Assembly: GCA_964578345.1 (NCBI GenBank) | Contig: CAZOCP010000003.1 | Location: 4,823 to 68,822, forward strand | DNA: 64,000 nucleotides | Direction of reading: 5' to 3' | Source: VGKP01 sp964578345 | GTDB taxonomy: Archaea; Nanobdellota; Nanobdellia; Pacearchaeales; GW2011-AR1 | Part shown: positions 34,332 to 42,484 of the stretch, piece by piece | How the letters are laid out: the number at the start of each line of letters is the position of its first letter | Position numbering within the stretch: position 1 is the stretch's first letter | Translations under genes and position numbers: made by a program | Notes under the pieces: model-generated | The model's input: only the letters and a program-made list of their open reading frames with translations | What the model was told of the DNA's origin: nothing | Databases searched by the model: none

Positions 34332-34733
34332 ATGAGATCAATAGAAAAAATTATATTGGCATTTATTTGCCTGGAGATATTGTTAACATTAACAATACTA
34401 ATTTCAAATTTCAATAGTATTGATCTATGTATAGGAGGAACAGATTGCAACACAGTGCAAAACTCAGAATATGGAAAAATTGCAGGCGTCAGACTAAGCT
34501 TATGGGGATTCACGGCATTCATTTCACTGCTTCTTATTTATTTATCAGTAATTTATTACGAAAGAGGTTATATTTTATATAAAAAAGCAACTTTGCTTGG
34601 AGCATGCATCTCGATATATCTTATATATTTACAGCTTTTTATCATAAAAAAAATCTGCTCAAGTTGTTTAGCAATAGATGTTCTCATGATTATAATTTGC
34701 GCTTATAGCTACTACGCTTTTCAATCAAAATAG
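34332..34733 (+). CDS. vitamin K epoxide reductase (VKOR) family protein
   Basis: A 133-residue four-helix membrane protein. It has the family's outer-loop pair CIGGTDCNTV with the following Ser-x-x-G pattern (SEYGKIAGVRLSLWG) and the active-site CSSC motif (KICSSCLAID) at the start of the last helix. VKOR homologues re-oxidise a DsbA-like partner using quinone and so drive disulfide formation. This fits the Cys-rich exported proteins in the window. No fused thioredoxin domain is present. Confidence 0.92.
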   Translation: MRSIEKIILAFICLEILLTLTILISNFNSIDLCIGGTDCNTVQNSEYGKIAGVRLSLWGFTAFISLLLIYLSVIYYERGYILYKKATLLGACISIYLIYLQLFIIKKICSSCLAIDVLMIIICAYSYYAFQSK

Positions 34734-34749
34734 CAAAAAAATTAATTGC

Positions 34750-34820
34750 GCGCCGTTAGTATAGTGGCAGTATTCAAGCTTCCCAAGCTTGCCGCGCGGG
34801 TTCGATTCCCGCACGGCGCA
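34750..34820 (+). tRNA. tRNA-Gly (anticodon CCC)
   Basis: A 71-nt cloverleaf: acceptor GCGCCGT/ACGGCGC with discriminator A, D-arm GTAT...GTAT, anticodon stem CAAGC/GCTTG with loop TTCCCAA, T-arm GCGGG-TTCGATT-CCCGC. No intron and no encoded CCA. Confidence 0.95.
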
Positions 34821-34959
34821 TTGATAATTGTGCGGGAAGAATTCACTTTGTACTCGTCAGAGTCAAAAGTTCCCAAGGAGCTTGCTCTGCGTGGACCGCA
34901 CGGCGCATGACTAAGGCGCATAGCTCAGAGCTTGGTTTGTATGAATCGCGCAGCGTATC
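34821..34959. other. tRNA-fragment-rich intergenic, att-like duplication
   Basis: The last 12 bases of tRNA-Gly plus one (CCGCACGGCGCAT, 34809-34821) recur exactly at 34896-34908. A further piece, GGCGCATAGCTCAGAGC (34916-34932), looks like the 5' end and D-arm of a tRNA. These fragments fit a past integration or slippage event at the tRNA 3' end. No integrase gene is nearby. Confidence 0.6.
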
Positions 34960-35080
34960 TGTCACAAAACCCTTCGGGTTTAACCCCGCACTAAAGTATG
35001 GGGTTTGTTCGTGGTTTTGTGACCGCCGGAGAAATCCTCACAAACAACCTCGGACTAAAGTCCGAGGATTTCTACGAGCG
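34960..35080 (+). repeat. nested palindromic element, family B copy 2
   Basis: It has the same plan as 607-728: outer GTCACAAAACC/GGTTTTGTGAC, inner CCCCGCAC/TATGGGG (partly decayed), then GAAATCCTC...GAGGATTTC enclosing CGGACTAAAGTCCG. The second stem is better paired here than in copy 1. Linkers CCGCCGGA and TACGAGCG are unchanged. Confidence 0.9.
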
Positions 35081-35199
35081 TTAAAGAATAGAAACAATTA
35101 CAATAGAATTTAAATATACAACTCCCCTGATAAAAAAATGAGATTTAGTTGTTAAAAATAACACTGAGTATTCTAATCTCTTATATATTAAAAATAAAA

Positions 35200-35997
35200 A
35201 TGAATTCATTAATAAATTCTCTAAAAGACAACCATCTTTATCAACTAATAATCAATAGAGGCATACAGATTGTGAAAAATGATATTCACAAAAGAGAGCT
35301 GAATCTCATTGGAGTCGAAGATGCAAGCTATCAAGATGCTATTGAAAAAGATCTTGAGTATATCTATCAGATATTTCATGAATGTGAAGGATGGGCTCTC
35401 TCTGGAGGACTGTCCATATATCTAACAATAGGAAAAATTCAAAGAAAACATAACGCCCACCATATTGGAGTCCAAAGTGAAAGATTATTAAATTTATTAT
35501 CAAAAGCAAACAGATCCAATTATTTCATATTTTCTAGGATATGGAATGCACATATATCAGAAACAAAAAAACTAGATTATTATCTTCCTTTAAATTATGA
35601 ACAAATAGAAAACATCTGTTCTAGTTTAGAAAATAATGAATCAGAACTTGGCAGAATGAAAAAAAATTGGCGGCTGATAAAAATTGAAGACAGAAGAGGT
35701 ATAATTCAAGCTCATAAAGAAAGAATAGATTATTTTGATATTTATATTCACGATGTAAGAGACAGCCTTCTATTCTCTAATGATGACTGCGTGAGAAACT
35801 GTCCAGAGTATTATTGCGGAGCAAATTATCAAACGAAAGGAGGAATAATTAATCTGGTGAATATCAGCTATCTCGAAGATTTAAAAAGAGATCTTTGTAA
35901 AAAACGCAAAGACGAACGCCATATTTTTGATTTAGAGCGAATCATAGAATACAAAGAAAAATTATCAAAACAGTTTAAAAACCTAGAAAACTCATAA
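35200..35997 (+). CDS. nucleotidyltransferase-fold-like protein
   Basis: About 265 residues from the ATG at 35200; a longer form from TTG 35149 lacks promoter support. The segment GWALSGGLSIYLTIGKIQRKHNAHHIGV recalls the GGWAxxL...RxHxDxDi motif of AbiEii and lincosamide-type nucleotidyltransferases, but the acidic pair is replaced by His, so it may be catalytically inactive. The C terminus RKDERHIFDLERIIEY matches the family's RxKDxxDL helix. It has a pair of Cys residues near 205-215. It sits directly before the signal peptidase gene. Confidence 0.5.
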   Translation: MNSLINSLKDNHLYQLIINRGIQIVKNDIHKRELNLIGVEDASYQDAIEKDLEYIYQIFHECEGWALSGGLSIYLTIGKIQRKHNAHHIGVQSERLLNLLSKANRSNYFIFSRIWNAHISETKKLDYYLPLNYEQIENICSSLENNESELGRMKKNWRLIKIEDRRGIIQAHKERIDYFDIYIHDVRDSLLFSNDDCVRNCPEYYCGANYQTKGGIINLVNISYLEDLKRDLCKKRKDERHIFDLERIIEYKEKLSKQFKNLENS

Positions 35998-36002
35998 ATT
36001 AA

Positions 36003-36578
36003 ATGAGTATAAAGGAAAATTTAATAAAATTTTGGAGATTTCTGAAAGAAGATACTTGGCAATCATGGATTGTCTCGTTAGTTCTAGCAATTATAGTTAT
36101 CAAATTTATCTTATTCCCCCTTCTATCATTGATTACCGGCTCGTCGTTTCCTTTAGTTGTAGTTCAGTCATGCTCAATGTATCATGAGTCTTCATTTGAT
36201 AAATGGTGGGAGGAAAATGGACAATGGTATGAGTCAAGAAATATTGCAAAAGAAGAATTCAAAACATTTTCGTTTAAACGCGGCCTTAATAAAGGAGATA
36301 TAATAATCGTAACTGGATATTTAAAATATAATAAAGGAGACATAATAATATTTAATGCAGGCACCCAATATCCTATTATACACAGAATAGTAACAATTAA
36401 TCCTACTTCCACAAAGGGAGATAATAATCAGGGCCAATTCTCAAACGGTCTTGAAAGCGATATAGAAGATGATAAGATTTTAGGAAAATCATTTATAAAA
36501 ATACCTCTTATCGGATGGATCAAGCTGATATTCTATGAGCCATTTAGAAACCCAAAAGAGAGAGGACTATGTAAATAG
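36003..36578 (+). CDS. archaeal-type signal peptidase I
   Basis: A 191-residue membrane protease that cuts signal peptides from exported proteins. One N-terminal helix (residues 18-45) precedes the nucleophile Ser motif VVVQSCSMYHES; GDIIIVTGYLKYNKGDIIIFN is the conserved strand block, PIIHRIV carries the His that replaces Lys in archaeal and ER enzymes and TKGDNN has the conserved Asp. A 25-residue insertion follows the Ser motif. It would process the exported proteins of this window. It is 5 bp after the nucleotidyltransferase-like gene. Confidence 0.92.
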   Translation: MSIKENLIKFWRFLKEDTWQSWIVSLVLAIIVIKFILFPLLSLITGSSFPLVVVQSCSMYHESSFDKWWEENGQWYESRNIAKEEFKTFSFKRGLNKGDIIIVTGYLKYNKGDIIIFNAGTQYPIIHRIVTINPTSTKGDNNQGQFSNGLESDIEDDKILGKSFIKIPLIGWIKLIFYEPFRNPKERGLCK

Positions 36579-36617
36579 CAACCAAAGCGTTAAAAACCCT
36601 TTGTTACATAAGATACA

Positions 36618-36926
36618 ATGGAATTCTGCGAAAAGTGCGGGAGAATAATTGCAATATCAAAAGGAAAAGCTGCCTGTGTAGGCTGCGGCTATAAACCAAA
36701 AAAGAAATTTAAGATAGAAGTTGGCGAGAAAATGACAAATAAAGAAACAGTTGCTGTAATAAATGAAAAATCTGAAAACGTGTACCCTATAACTCAAATA
36801 GACTGCCCGAAATGCAAGAACAAAAATGCTTATTTTTGGACAACTCAAACCCGATCCAGTGATGAAGCAGAAACAAGCTTCTACAAATGCACCAAGTGCA
36901 ACTATAGCTGGAGAAAGTATAGGTAA
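36618..36926 (+). CDS. tfs: transcription elongation factor TFS
   Basis: A 102-residue TFIIS/RPB9-like protein. The N-terminal zinc ribbon is CEKCGRII...CVGCGY; the C-terminal ribbon CPKCKNKNAYFWTTQTRSSD carries the acidic loop (RSSDEAET) that enters the RNA polymerase active site and stimulates cleavage of backtracked RNA, then FYKCTKCNYSW. Both domains are complete, so it should rescue stalled polymerase. It lies just before tRNA-Lys. Confidence 0.95.
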   Translation: MEFCEKCGRIIAISKGKAACVGCGYKPKKKFKIEVGEKMTNKETVAVINEKSENVYPITQIDCPKCKNKNAYFWTTQTRSSDEAETSFYKCTKCNYSWRKYR

Positions 36927-36984
36927 ATATTTTAAATTTAGCTGCCCAGATACCTATTTAAACAATTCTTCTTTTTACTCATAA

Positions 36985-37109
36985 GGCCTCGTAGCTCAGC
37001 CCGGTTAGAGTACTTGGCTCTTACAAATAGAAAGTTTCTAGGAGCACTAGAAAACTGATTGAAGTTTGTAGAAACCAAGGTGTCGGGGGTTCAAATCCCC
37101 TCGAGGCCA
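36985..37109 (+). tRNA. tRNA-Lys (anticodon CUU) with 50-nt intron
   Basis: Acceptor GGCCTCG/CGAGGCC with discriminator A, D-arm GCTC...GAGT, anticodon stem CTTGG/CCAAG and T-arm GGGGG-TTCAAAT-CCCCT. Joining CTCTTA (to 37023) with A (37074) gives the standard Lys loop CTCTTAA, so the intron is 37024-37073 at position 37/38. The intron ends ACAAA and TTTGT pair, as expected for the bulge-helix-bulge motif cut by the archaeal splicing endonuclease. Confidence 0.93.
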
Positions 37110-37129
37110 TTAAATAAAGAGCAATAAAA

Positions 37130-37741
37130 ATGAACAAAGGAATCTATTTTCTAAATATCTTTAAAAAAGCAGAAAAGACATATGAAAAAAATACGAAAAG
37201 ACTTGCAGGAGAAGGCTGGGCAGAGCATTGGCAGACGCTTATAGCAACAATTATGTCCGCACAAAGTAGAGATGAAACAACAATTCCAGTCGCAGAAAAA
37301 TTATTTGCAGAGTATAATAAATTAGAAATTTTGTCTAATGCTGAATATAAAAAAATTTTGAAAATATTTAAAAGTTTAAATTATAATAAAACAAAAGCTA
37401 AGAATGTTATATCTGCAGCAAAATTCTTGATTAAACACTATAACGGTAAGGTTCCAGACTCCATGGAAGAATTAATTAAAATTCCCGGCGTCGGAAGAAA
37501 AACAGCAAATCTCGTGCTGAGCGAATGCCACTCAAAAGACAGCATCACAGTAGACACTCACGTCCATAGAATTAGCAATGTATTAAACATAGTAAAAACA
37601 AAAACTCCTGAAAAAACCGAATTAGAGCTCCAGAAAATCGTCCCTAAAAGATACTGGTCTCGTATAAACAGAATCTTCGTCTTATGGGGCAAGGACGCCC
37701 CAGGTAAAAATAAAAAAAGGCTTTTGGAAAAGATCAGTTGA
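37130..37741 (+). CDS. nth: endonuclease III lacking the Fe-S cluster
   Basis: A 203-residue DNA glycosylase/AP-lyase for oxidised pyrimidines. The helix-hairpin-helix IPGVGRKTANLVLSE includes the catalytic Lys and the catalytic Asp is in VDTHVHRISN. The C terminus ends LWGKDAPGKNKKRLLEKIS, where most EndoIII proteins have four Cys ligands of a [4Fe-4S] cluster; none is present. The start is 20 bp after tRNA-Lys. Cluster-less forms are known in the family, so activity is still likely. Confidence 0.92.
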   Translation: MNKGIYFLNIFKKAEKTYEKNTKRLAGEGWAEHWQTLIATIMSAQSRDETTIPVAEKLFAEYNKLEILSNAEYKKILKIFKSLNYNKTKAKNVISAAKFLIKHYNGKVPDSMEELIKIPGVGRKTANLVLSECHSKDSITVDTHVHRISNVLNIVKTKTPEKTELELQKIVPKRYWSRINRIFVLWGKDAPGKNKKRLLEKIS

Positions 37742-37843
37742 AAAACAAACATCACCTATTCTAGCTTATACAAAAACATGAGCTATAGAATAAACGTCTG
37801 GAATTTTGGAATTATTGCTGTGTAAACGAGTTAAAAAAGCATA

Positions 37844-37905
37844 TCAAAAAGTCCTTGCGTTTACCACATCTTAAAAGGTGTGGTTTTCGTCAAGCATCTT
37901 GACAT
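37844..37905 (+). repeat. palindromic element, family A minimal copy
   Basis: It has AAAAGTCCTTGCG, an inner hairpin ACCACATCTTAAAAGGTGTGGT (37863-37884), then TTTTCGTCAAGCATCTTGACAT. The CTTGCG/CGTCAAG outer pairing encloses the inner hairpin, and the third stem is lacking. It shows what a core copy without daughters looks like. It also has a part of TAAACGTCTGGAATTTTG just upstream (37791-37808), inverted at 44928-44945. Confidence 0.75.
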
Positions 37906-37984
37906 AATAAAGCAGTTTTTATACAACAAACCAATATGAATATTGAAGAGATATGACTACATGAAAAAAAGCAATAGATTATTT

Positions 37985-38941
37985 CTAGTCTTTAAAATAA
38001 TCATAGTTTAAGAAATACAATGTTTCTACCAACTCATTAAGTTCAACAAGAATAGAGTAGGTACTGTAAGAAATAATGCCCCTAACTTCGTGCTTCTTAA
38101 TTTTTTCTTCATTATCTTTTCTTAAACTATCCAGCTCATTTGTTAAAGACACAAACTTCTTTATATCAAATTTTCTATAAACGGAAATAAGCTCTTTTGT
38201 CAGATTTACAGATTTTTCTAGAGATTTGAGAGTGTATTTATCAATTCTTTCTTTGTTCTTGGTAAAGTGAAGAGAAATCTCGAAAAACTTGTCTCCTAAA
38301 GATTCAAGTTTAAGAATCAAGTCATAATAAACCATAGTTTTCTTATCCGATTCAAAGCTAAATGAGGAAAGAATTCTAGTGCAGAAATCTGTTGTTTGAG
38401 TTATCAGCCTTTCTGTCAAAAGTGCTTCATCAAAGGAATCTTTATTTTGTGATAAGGATTCATAGACTTGTTCTGCTTGATGAATCAGATGCAAGCAAAG
38501 TTTGTTTAAGACATTTGTAAACTCACCTGGATTGACTTTTGCGCTTTCCACTGAAAGAGCATAATTTTTTCCATCGTGCTTTCCTATTTCCCAAAATTGC
38601 ATTCCTGTGAGGTGGTCAAATGTGTTTTTTATCATATCAATTTCTTTTACTAATCTTCCTCGCCTTTCAACCGTCTTATTTGGAGTGTAATAAGCTTTTA
38701 TCTTCTTATAACCCATCTTATAAAGAATACCAATAACTTTAGTAGAAACAGGATGAAGAGAAGAAACATCAAGGCTTGCAGATTCTTCTTCAATTGTGTG
38801 CTTAGTAGAAATTCTGAGTGCATTCCCTTTTTGTTCAACATCTAATTCTTGGCCTTTTTCTAATCTGAATTTTTTTACCCAATCCATTGGGAGGGATATT
38901 GCCAATGTTACAGGTCCTGCCTGAAGTATCTTTCTATTCAT
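37985..38941 (-). CDS. phoU: AbrB-PhoU fusion regulator
   Basis: A 318-residue protein. Residues 1-48 form an AbrB/SpoVT-type DNA-binding hairpin (QAGPVTLAISLPMDWVKKF, KGQELDVEQKGN). Residues 95-315 are a PhoU-like helical bundle with the metal-contact style helices (LHLIHQAEQVYESL, LILKLESLGDKFFEISLHF). In archaea this fusion is annotated as a phosphate-uptake regulator. No pst transporter genes are in the window. It is transcribed divergently from 39036-39470. Confidence 0.85.
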   Translation of the reverse strand: MNRKILQAGPVTLAISLPMDWVKKFRLEKGQELDVEQKGNALRISTKHTIEEESASLDVSSLHPVSTKVIGILYKMGYKKIKAYYTPNKTVERRGRLVKEIDMIKNTFDHLTGMQFWEIGKHDGKNYALSVESAKVNPGEFTNVLNKLCLHLIHQAEQVYESLSQNKDSFDEALLTERLITQTTDFCTRILSSFSFESDKKTMVYYDLILKLESLGDKFFEISLHFTKNKERIDKYTLKSLEKSVNLTKELISVYRKFDIKKFVSLTNELDSLRKDNEEKIKKHEVRGIISYSTYSILVELNELVETLYFLNYDYFKD

Positions 38942-39035
38942 TTTTAAGAGAGCATAGATATGTACTTGAATTTATAATTATTAATACTTATTATACTTTA
39001 AATATATTTATATTGCCAAGAGTAATACTAAATCC

Positions 39036-39470
39036 ATGAATAATGAACAAACAACTGACCTACCTAGCCCTCAAAGAAAAGATTTGTATGATGAGCTAAA
39101 GCAAATTAAAGTATATTATGATAAAGGCGAAGACGACCCTCAGCTAGATATCCGTTATAGAAACGGACCACTAGAAATTGAAGCTGAAAAAGTATTTAGT
39201 GCAGAACAATTGGTTTATGTTTCGCGCAAACTAATACCTTTAGATAAGCCTATAAAATTTTATGTAAGGAGAATTAGTTTTGGAAGTTGTGCTAGTCTTG
39301 AGATTTCTTTATTGCTAGAGAGAAGAGGCAGAAGAATATTTCGAGAGCTTTATTTTAGTAAGGGAGGATTCGATCCTAAAACAGTTAAGTTCCACTGGAA
39401 GATTGAACCAAATCTAAAACTGACTTTGGATGAGTGGTATGAAAACTGGCTGCATGATACTTGGAGATAA
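39036..39470 (+). CDS. unknown protein, related to 40733-41092
   Basis: A 144-residue mixed alpha/beta protein with no recognised family. The block LEIEAEKVFSAEQLVYVSRKL resembles GHIEAKKVFTSEAFRLLKPFL in the protein at 40733-41092, and both end in a W-rich tail (WYENWLHDTWR here), so the two may be distant paralogues flanking the HD-domain gene. Acidic N terminus, no signal or TM segment. TATA-like TAAATATATTTATATT lies about 20-35 bp upstream. Confidence 0.6.
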   Translation: MNNEQTTDLPSPQRKDLYDELKQIKVYYDKGEDDPQLDIRYRNGPLEIEAEKVFSAEQLVYVSRKLIPLDKPIKFYVRRISFGSCASLEISLLLERRGRRIFRELYFSKGGFDPKTVKFHWKIEPNLKLTLDEWYENWLHDTWR

Positions 39471-39617
39471 AAAAGTTAAAAATGAACAACCAACCCTAAA
39501 GGGCGAGGTATCAATTAAAGAAAAAATGTTATCACAAACAAACCCGGAATTGAGAAAGAACCAGACAGAGATTGCTATTAATAATTCTTTTACCACTCAA
39601 AGATTAAATATTGGAGA

Positions 39618-39660
39618 TGGCAATTCCTCTCTCTGCTTCAAAGCAGAGGTATCCTTGCCA
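39618..39660. repeat. small nested hairpin
   Basis: TGGCAA/TTGCCA enclose CTCTGCTTCAAAGCAGAG, a two-level palindrome of the family A type immediately before the HD-domain gene. The surrounding 39471-39668 has no convincing gene. Confidence 0.6.
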
Positions 39661-39668
39661 TACATGTA

Positions 39669-40736
39669 ATGAAAAAAACAAAAATATCTGTTGGAGGAAA
39701 TAGAATAGATGTTGACCAAGGATTTTTAGATGGTTTAGAGTATATGGGAACTCTAACAGATTTATACCGCCCAGATATAAATGAGCATATTCCAAAAGAT
39801 CTTCAAAAGCCTTTGTATTTTCTTTTTGATCGTGCAAAAGCTAGAATGAAATTAGCAGGGAGAGACAGAGACTTGCCAGAAAGATTAAAAACAATAAAAG
39901 GTTTGGAAGACTTTGTTGATTTTGTTTCTGATACAGATGAAAAACATACCATAGCAGTTGTTGATTATGCTTCAAAGATTACGACTGGAGAATTGAACAA
40001 AATTGACCCAGATGCTCCTCCTGATTTTTCTCTTAGAATGCCTTTTTCAGGACTTGGTGGTTATCTAGATTATGATAGAAAAAAGCTTCTTAGTGCTGCT
40101 ATATGTCACGATTGCGCCTATCCAATTACAGCAGGAACTCAATTTAGAGATAAAGAAATCCGCAAGTTGCATCAGCAAGAGGCTGCAGAAGAATTCAAGA
40201 AATTGGCAGAAGCAATAAACAAAAGATTTGATTTTCTTGGAAGAAGAGTATATCGCTCTGATCTAATATTTAAGAATAAACTTCCACCTTTTTATTCGCA
40301 AGATGAGACAGATGGAACAGTCTATATAATTTCTCTCCATGATAGCCCCCCTTTCAGCCCTTTAGATAAACATATAGAACTCCTTTTAAGCCACAGAGAA
40401 GCAGATAGATTGTGGATGTTGGACAGAGCAGGCTTTGCCCTGGATATATTAAGAAAATTAATTAAAAGTAATGAAGGAGAGTACTGTCCTTTAGAAATGC
40501 TTGCTCATAATGTCGCAAGGCATATTGAAGAAGCAAGAGCATATTCAGAAGAAAACAGAAAAGTGATAAGATTTAGATATTATGAAAATTACCCAACTCT
40601 TTATGCGACTAATAAAGGATTTGAAATATTTAAAGAATTAATAGAAAAAAGAATGCAAGAGTATAACCTTTCTAGAGATGATTTTTTTAAAAAATTGCAA
40701 AAGAGACTTGAAAGGGGAGAGGGAAAAATAAAATGA
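39669..40736 (+). CDS. HD-domain phosphohydrolase-like protein
   Basis: A 355-residue soluble protein. AAICHDCAYPI (about residue 157) is an HD-type metal motif, and SHREADRLWMLDRAGFALDI (about residue 245) carries a downstream His and Asp. This fits metal-dependent phosphohydrolases or HD-like proteins, though I cannot place all ligands. The N-terminal 110 residues and the C-terminal 60 are unfamiliar. The stop overlaps the start of the next small gene by 4 bp. Function on nucleotides or signalling molecules is inference. Confidence 0.6.
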   Translation: MKKTKISVGGNRIDVDQGFLDGLEYMGTLTDLYRPDINEHIPKDLQKPLYFLFDRAKARMKLAGRDRDLPERLKTIKGLEDFVDFVSDTDEKHTIAVVDYASKITTGELNKIDPDAPPDFSLRMPFSGLGGYLDYDRKKLLSAAICHDCAYPITAGTQFRDKEIRKLHQQEAAEEFKKLAEAINKRFDFLGRRVYRSDLIFKNKLPPFYSQDETDGTVYIISLHDSPPFSPLDKHIELLLSHREADRLWMLDRAGFALDILRKLIKSNEGEYCPLEMLAHNVARHIEEARAYSEENRKVIRFRYYENYPTLYATNKGFEIFKELIEKRMQEYNLSRDDFFKKLQKRLERGEGKIK

Positions 40737-41092
40737 ATGAAAAACAAAATCTTGATAAGTTAATTCAGGTATATCTTTTGATGGATAACAGCGACTCTTC
40801 GGGTATTAATCTCAATCAAGGTTTTAAAGCAAGCGCAGAACAAGCAGGACATATAGAGGCAAAAAAAGTTTTTACTTCAGAAGCATTCAGACTTTTAAAG
40901 CCTTTTCTTAATAAAGGATCTGGTATTACAGCGAATAGAAATATAATAGATTACAGGTTAGTGTTAGTATATAAACCCTCTGTTGAGGAGTATATGGAAG
41001 AAATTAGTTCACATGTTTATTATAAAGAACAAGAGAAGAAATGGAGAAAAAGTTGGTATAGAGATTCTCAATTTCATGAAGGTGTTCCATAG
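40733..41092 (+). CDS. unknown small protein downstream of HD-domain gene
   Basis: A 119-residue hydrophilic protein with a coupled start (ATGA overlap). Weak similarity to 39036-39470 in IEAKKVFTSEAFRLL and a terminal Trp-rich, basic region (KWRKSWYRDSQF). Its 3' end overlaps the preserved frame of a transposase remnant, so its natural C terminus may have been changed by that insertion. Confidence 0.55.
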   Translation: MNEKQNLDKLIQVYLLMDNSDSSGINLNQGFKASAEQAGHIEAKKVFTSEAFRLLKPFLNKGSGITANRNIIDYRLVLVYKPSVEEYMEEISSHVYYKEQEKKWRKSWYRDSQFHEGVP

Positions 41093-41219
41093 AAAAGCAT
41101 TCAAAACAAAAGAAGAATTTTTAGTTTGGTACAATGAAGTTCGCCCACATAGAAGTTTAAATTTTGAAATGCTTGAGACTCCAAAGCAAGCATTTATAAG
41201 AAAAAGGAGAAAAGAATAA
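41083..41219 (+). pseudogene. transposase C-terminal remnant (DDE integrase core)
   Basis: The frame FHRKAFKTKEEFLVWYNEVR then PHRSLNFEMLETPKQAF is the standard C-terminal end of rve-type (integrase-core) transposases: WYN, RPH-SL and ETP-x-x-AF are their hallmarks. Only about 45 residues survive; the catalytic DDE part is missing. It overlaps the end of the preceding gene in another frame. It marks an old insertion sequence, and no terminal inverted repeats were found. Confidence 0.75.
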
Positions 41220-41321
41220 ATATGGCAAAGAGGATTAATTTATCGATAGGAAATATTAATCGGATAGCACAACAGCTCGCAAAAACATCATATTTTTATA
41301 CCCTTGTCTCTATACAAAAGC

Positions 41322-41489
41322 ATGGCAGAAAATAAAATATCTCTTCCAGGTGCATTTGGGGGCTTAATGCGTTATGATGAAGCATATGAAAGCAGATTTA
41401 TGATTAATCCATCAACTGTAGTCGGATTTGTTATAGTAATCATATTATTTATCATAATGCTCAATTTATTCAGGCCTATTTCAGGATAA
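41322..41489 (+). CDS. Sec61-beta protein translocase subunit
   Basis: A 55-residue tail-anchored protein starting at ATG 41322 with TATA-like TATTTTTATA about 25 bp upstream. It has the archaeal SecG/Sec61-beta pattern: MAENKISLPGAFGGLMRYDE, then SRFMINPSTVVGFVIVIILF, a single C-terminal helix. Part of the SecYEbeta channel in the membrane. It starts 9 bp before deoxyhypusine synthase and probably shares a transcript. Confidence 0.93.
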   Translation: MAENKISLPGAFGGLMRYDEAYESRFMINPSTVVGFVIVIILFIIMLNLFRPISG

Positions 41490-41497
41490 ACTTCTTT

Positions 41498-42484
41498 ATG
41501 GATAAAGAAAAAATTGCGAGAAAAAATCTACTTAGGAATAATAAACTAATAAAAGGAACTGCAATAAAAGGATATGATTTTAATAAGGGAGTTGATTATA
41601 AAAAAATTATAGAAAGTCTGAAAACAACAGGATTTCAGGCGGCTCATTTTTCTCAGGCAATCCAAATTGTTAACGAAATGATCAAAGAGAAAGCATTCAT
41701 CTTTTTAGGATATACCTCGAATATGGTCTCTTCTGGATTAAGAGATATCTTTAGATATATTATCGAACATGAAAAAGTTAATGTTGTCGTTACAACAGCC
41801 GGAGGAATTGAAGAAGACATAATTAAATGTTTAGGAAAATTTGTAATTGGAGATTTTAAAGCTTCTGGAAAAGAATTGAGAAAAAAAGGCATTAATAGAA
41901 TAGGAAATATTTTTGCGCCGAATTCTCTTTATGTAAAATTCGAGCAGTTTGTACAGCCGTTACTAAAGGATTTATATGAAGAGCAAAAAAAAACAGGAGT
42001 ATTCATCAGCTCATCAGACATAATCTGGAAACTAGGAGAAAAAATAAACAATCCAGAAAGTATATGCTACTGGGCATGGAAAAATAAAATCCCTATTTAT
42101 TGCCCATGCATAACAGACGGAGCACTTGGAGATAATATCTATTTCTTCAGCTTCAAACATCAAGATTTTATAATAGATATTGTTAAAGACACCAAACAAT
42201 TAAACGATTCGACAATTGGCCTGAAAAAATCTGGAATAATAATACTTGGAGCCGGTCTTGTCAAACATACTATACTAAATGCAAATATGCTCAGAAACGG
42301 TGCAGACTACGCAGTTTATATAAACACCGCGCAGGAATATGACGGCTCGGATGCTGGAGCGTCTCCAGACGAAGCAATCTCCTGGGGGAAAATTCTACCT
42401 AAAGCAAAATCAGTAAAAGTCTTTGGAGATGCCACTATTCTTTTTCCTTTTCTTGTTGCAGAGAGTTTTGCTAAAAATAATTGA
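41498..42484 (+). CDS. dys: deoxyhypusine synthase
   Basis: A 328-residue NAD-dependent enzyme that moves the aminobutyl group of spermidine to a lysine of aIF5A. It has the family's N-terminal FQAAHFSQAIQIVNEM, FLGYTSNMVSSGLRD and TTAGGIEEDIIKC (NAD-binding region), ICYWAWKNKIPIYCPCITDG and the active-site block SDAGASPDEAISWGKI with the catalytic Lys. Length is usual. Two hairpins with a T-rich run follow the stop. Confidence 0.96.
   Translation: MDKEKIARKNLLRNNKLIKGTAIKGYDFNKGVDYKKIIESLKTTGFQAAHFSQAIQIVNEMIKEKAFIFLGYTSNMVSSGLRDIFRYIIEHEKVNVVVTTAGGIEEDIIKCLGKFVIGDFKASGKELRKKGINRIGNIFAPNSLYVKFEQFVQPLLKDLYEEQKKTGVFISSSDIIWKLGEKINNPESICYWAWKNKIPIYCPCITDGALGDNIYFFSFKHQDFIIDIVKDTKQLNDSTIGLKKSGIIILGAGLVKHTILNANMLRNGADYAVYINTAQEYDGSDAGASPDEAISWGKILPKAKSVKVFGDATILFPFLVAESFAKNN

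Noticed and set aside
34907..35113. 68-codon open frame
   Set aside because: It covers tRNA debris and the family B element and has no homologue-like sequence.
39430..39669. 79-codon open frame between 39036 and the HD gene
   Set aside because: It starts inside the preceding gene, ends in a small nested hairpin and has no promoter.
41222..41335. 37-codon frame before Sec61-beta
   Set aside because: It runs over the Sec61-beta promoter and start, with no own promoter.
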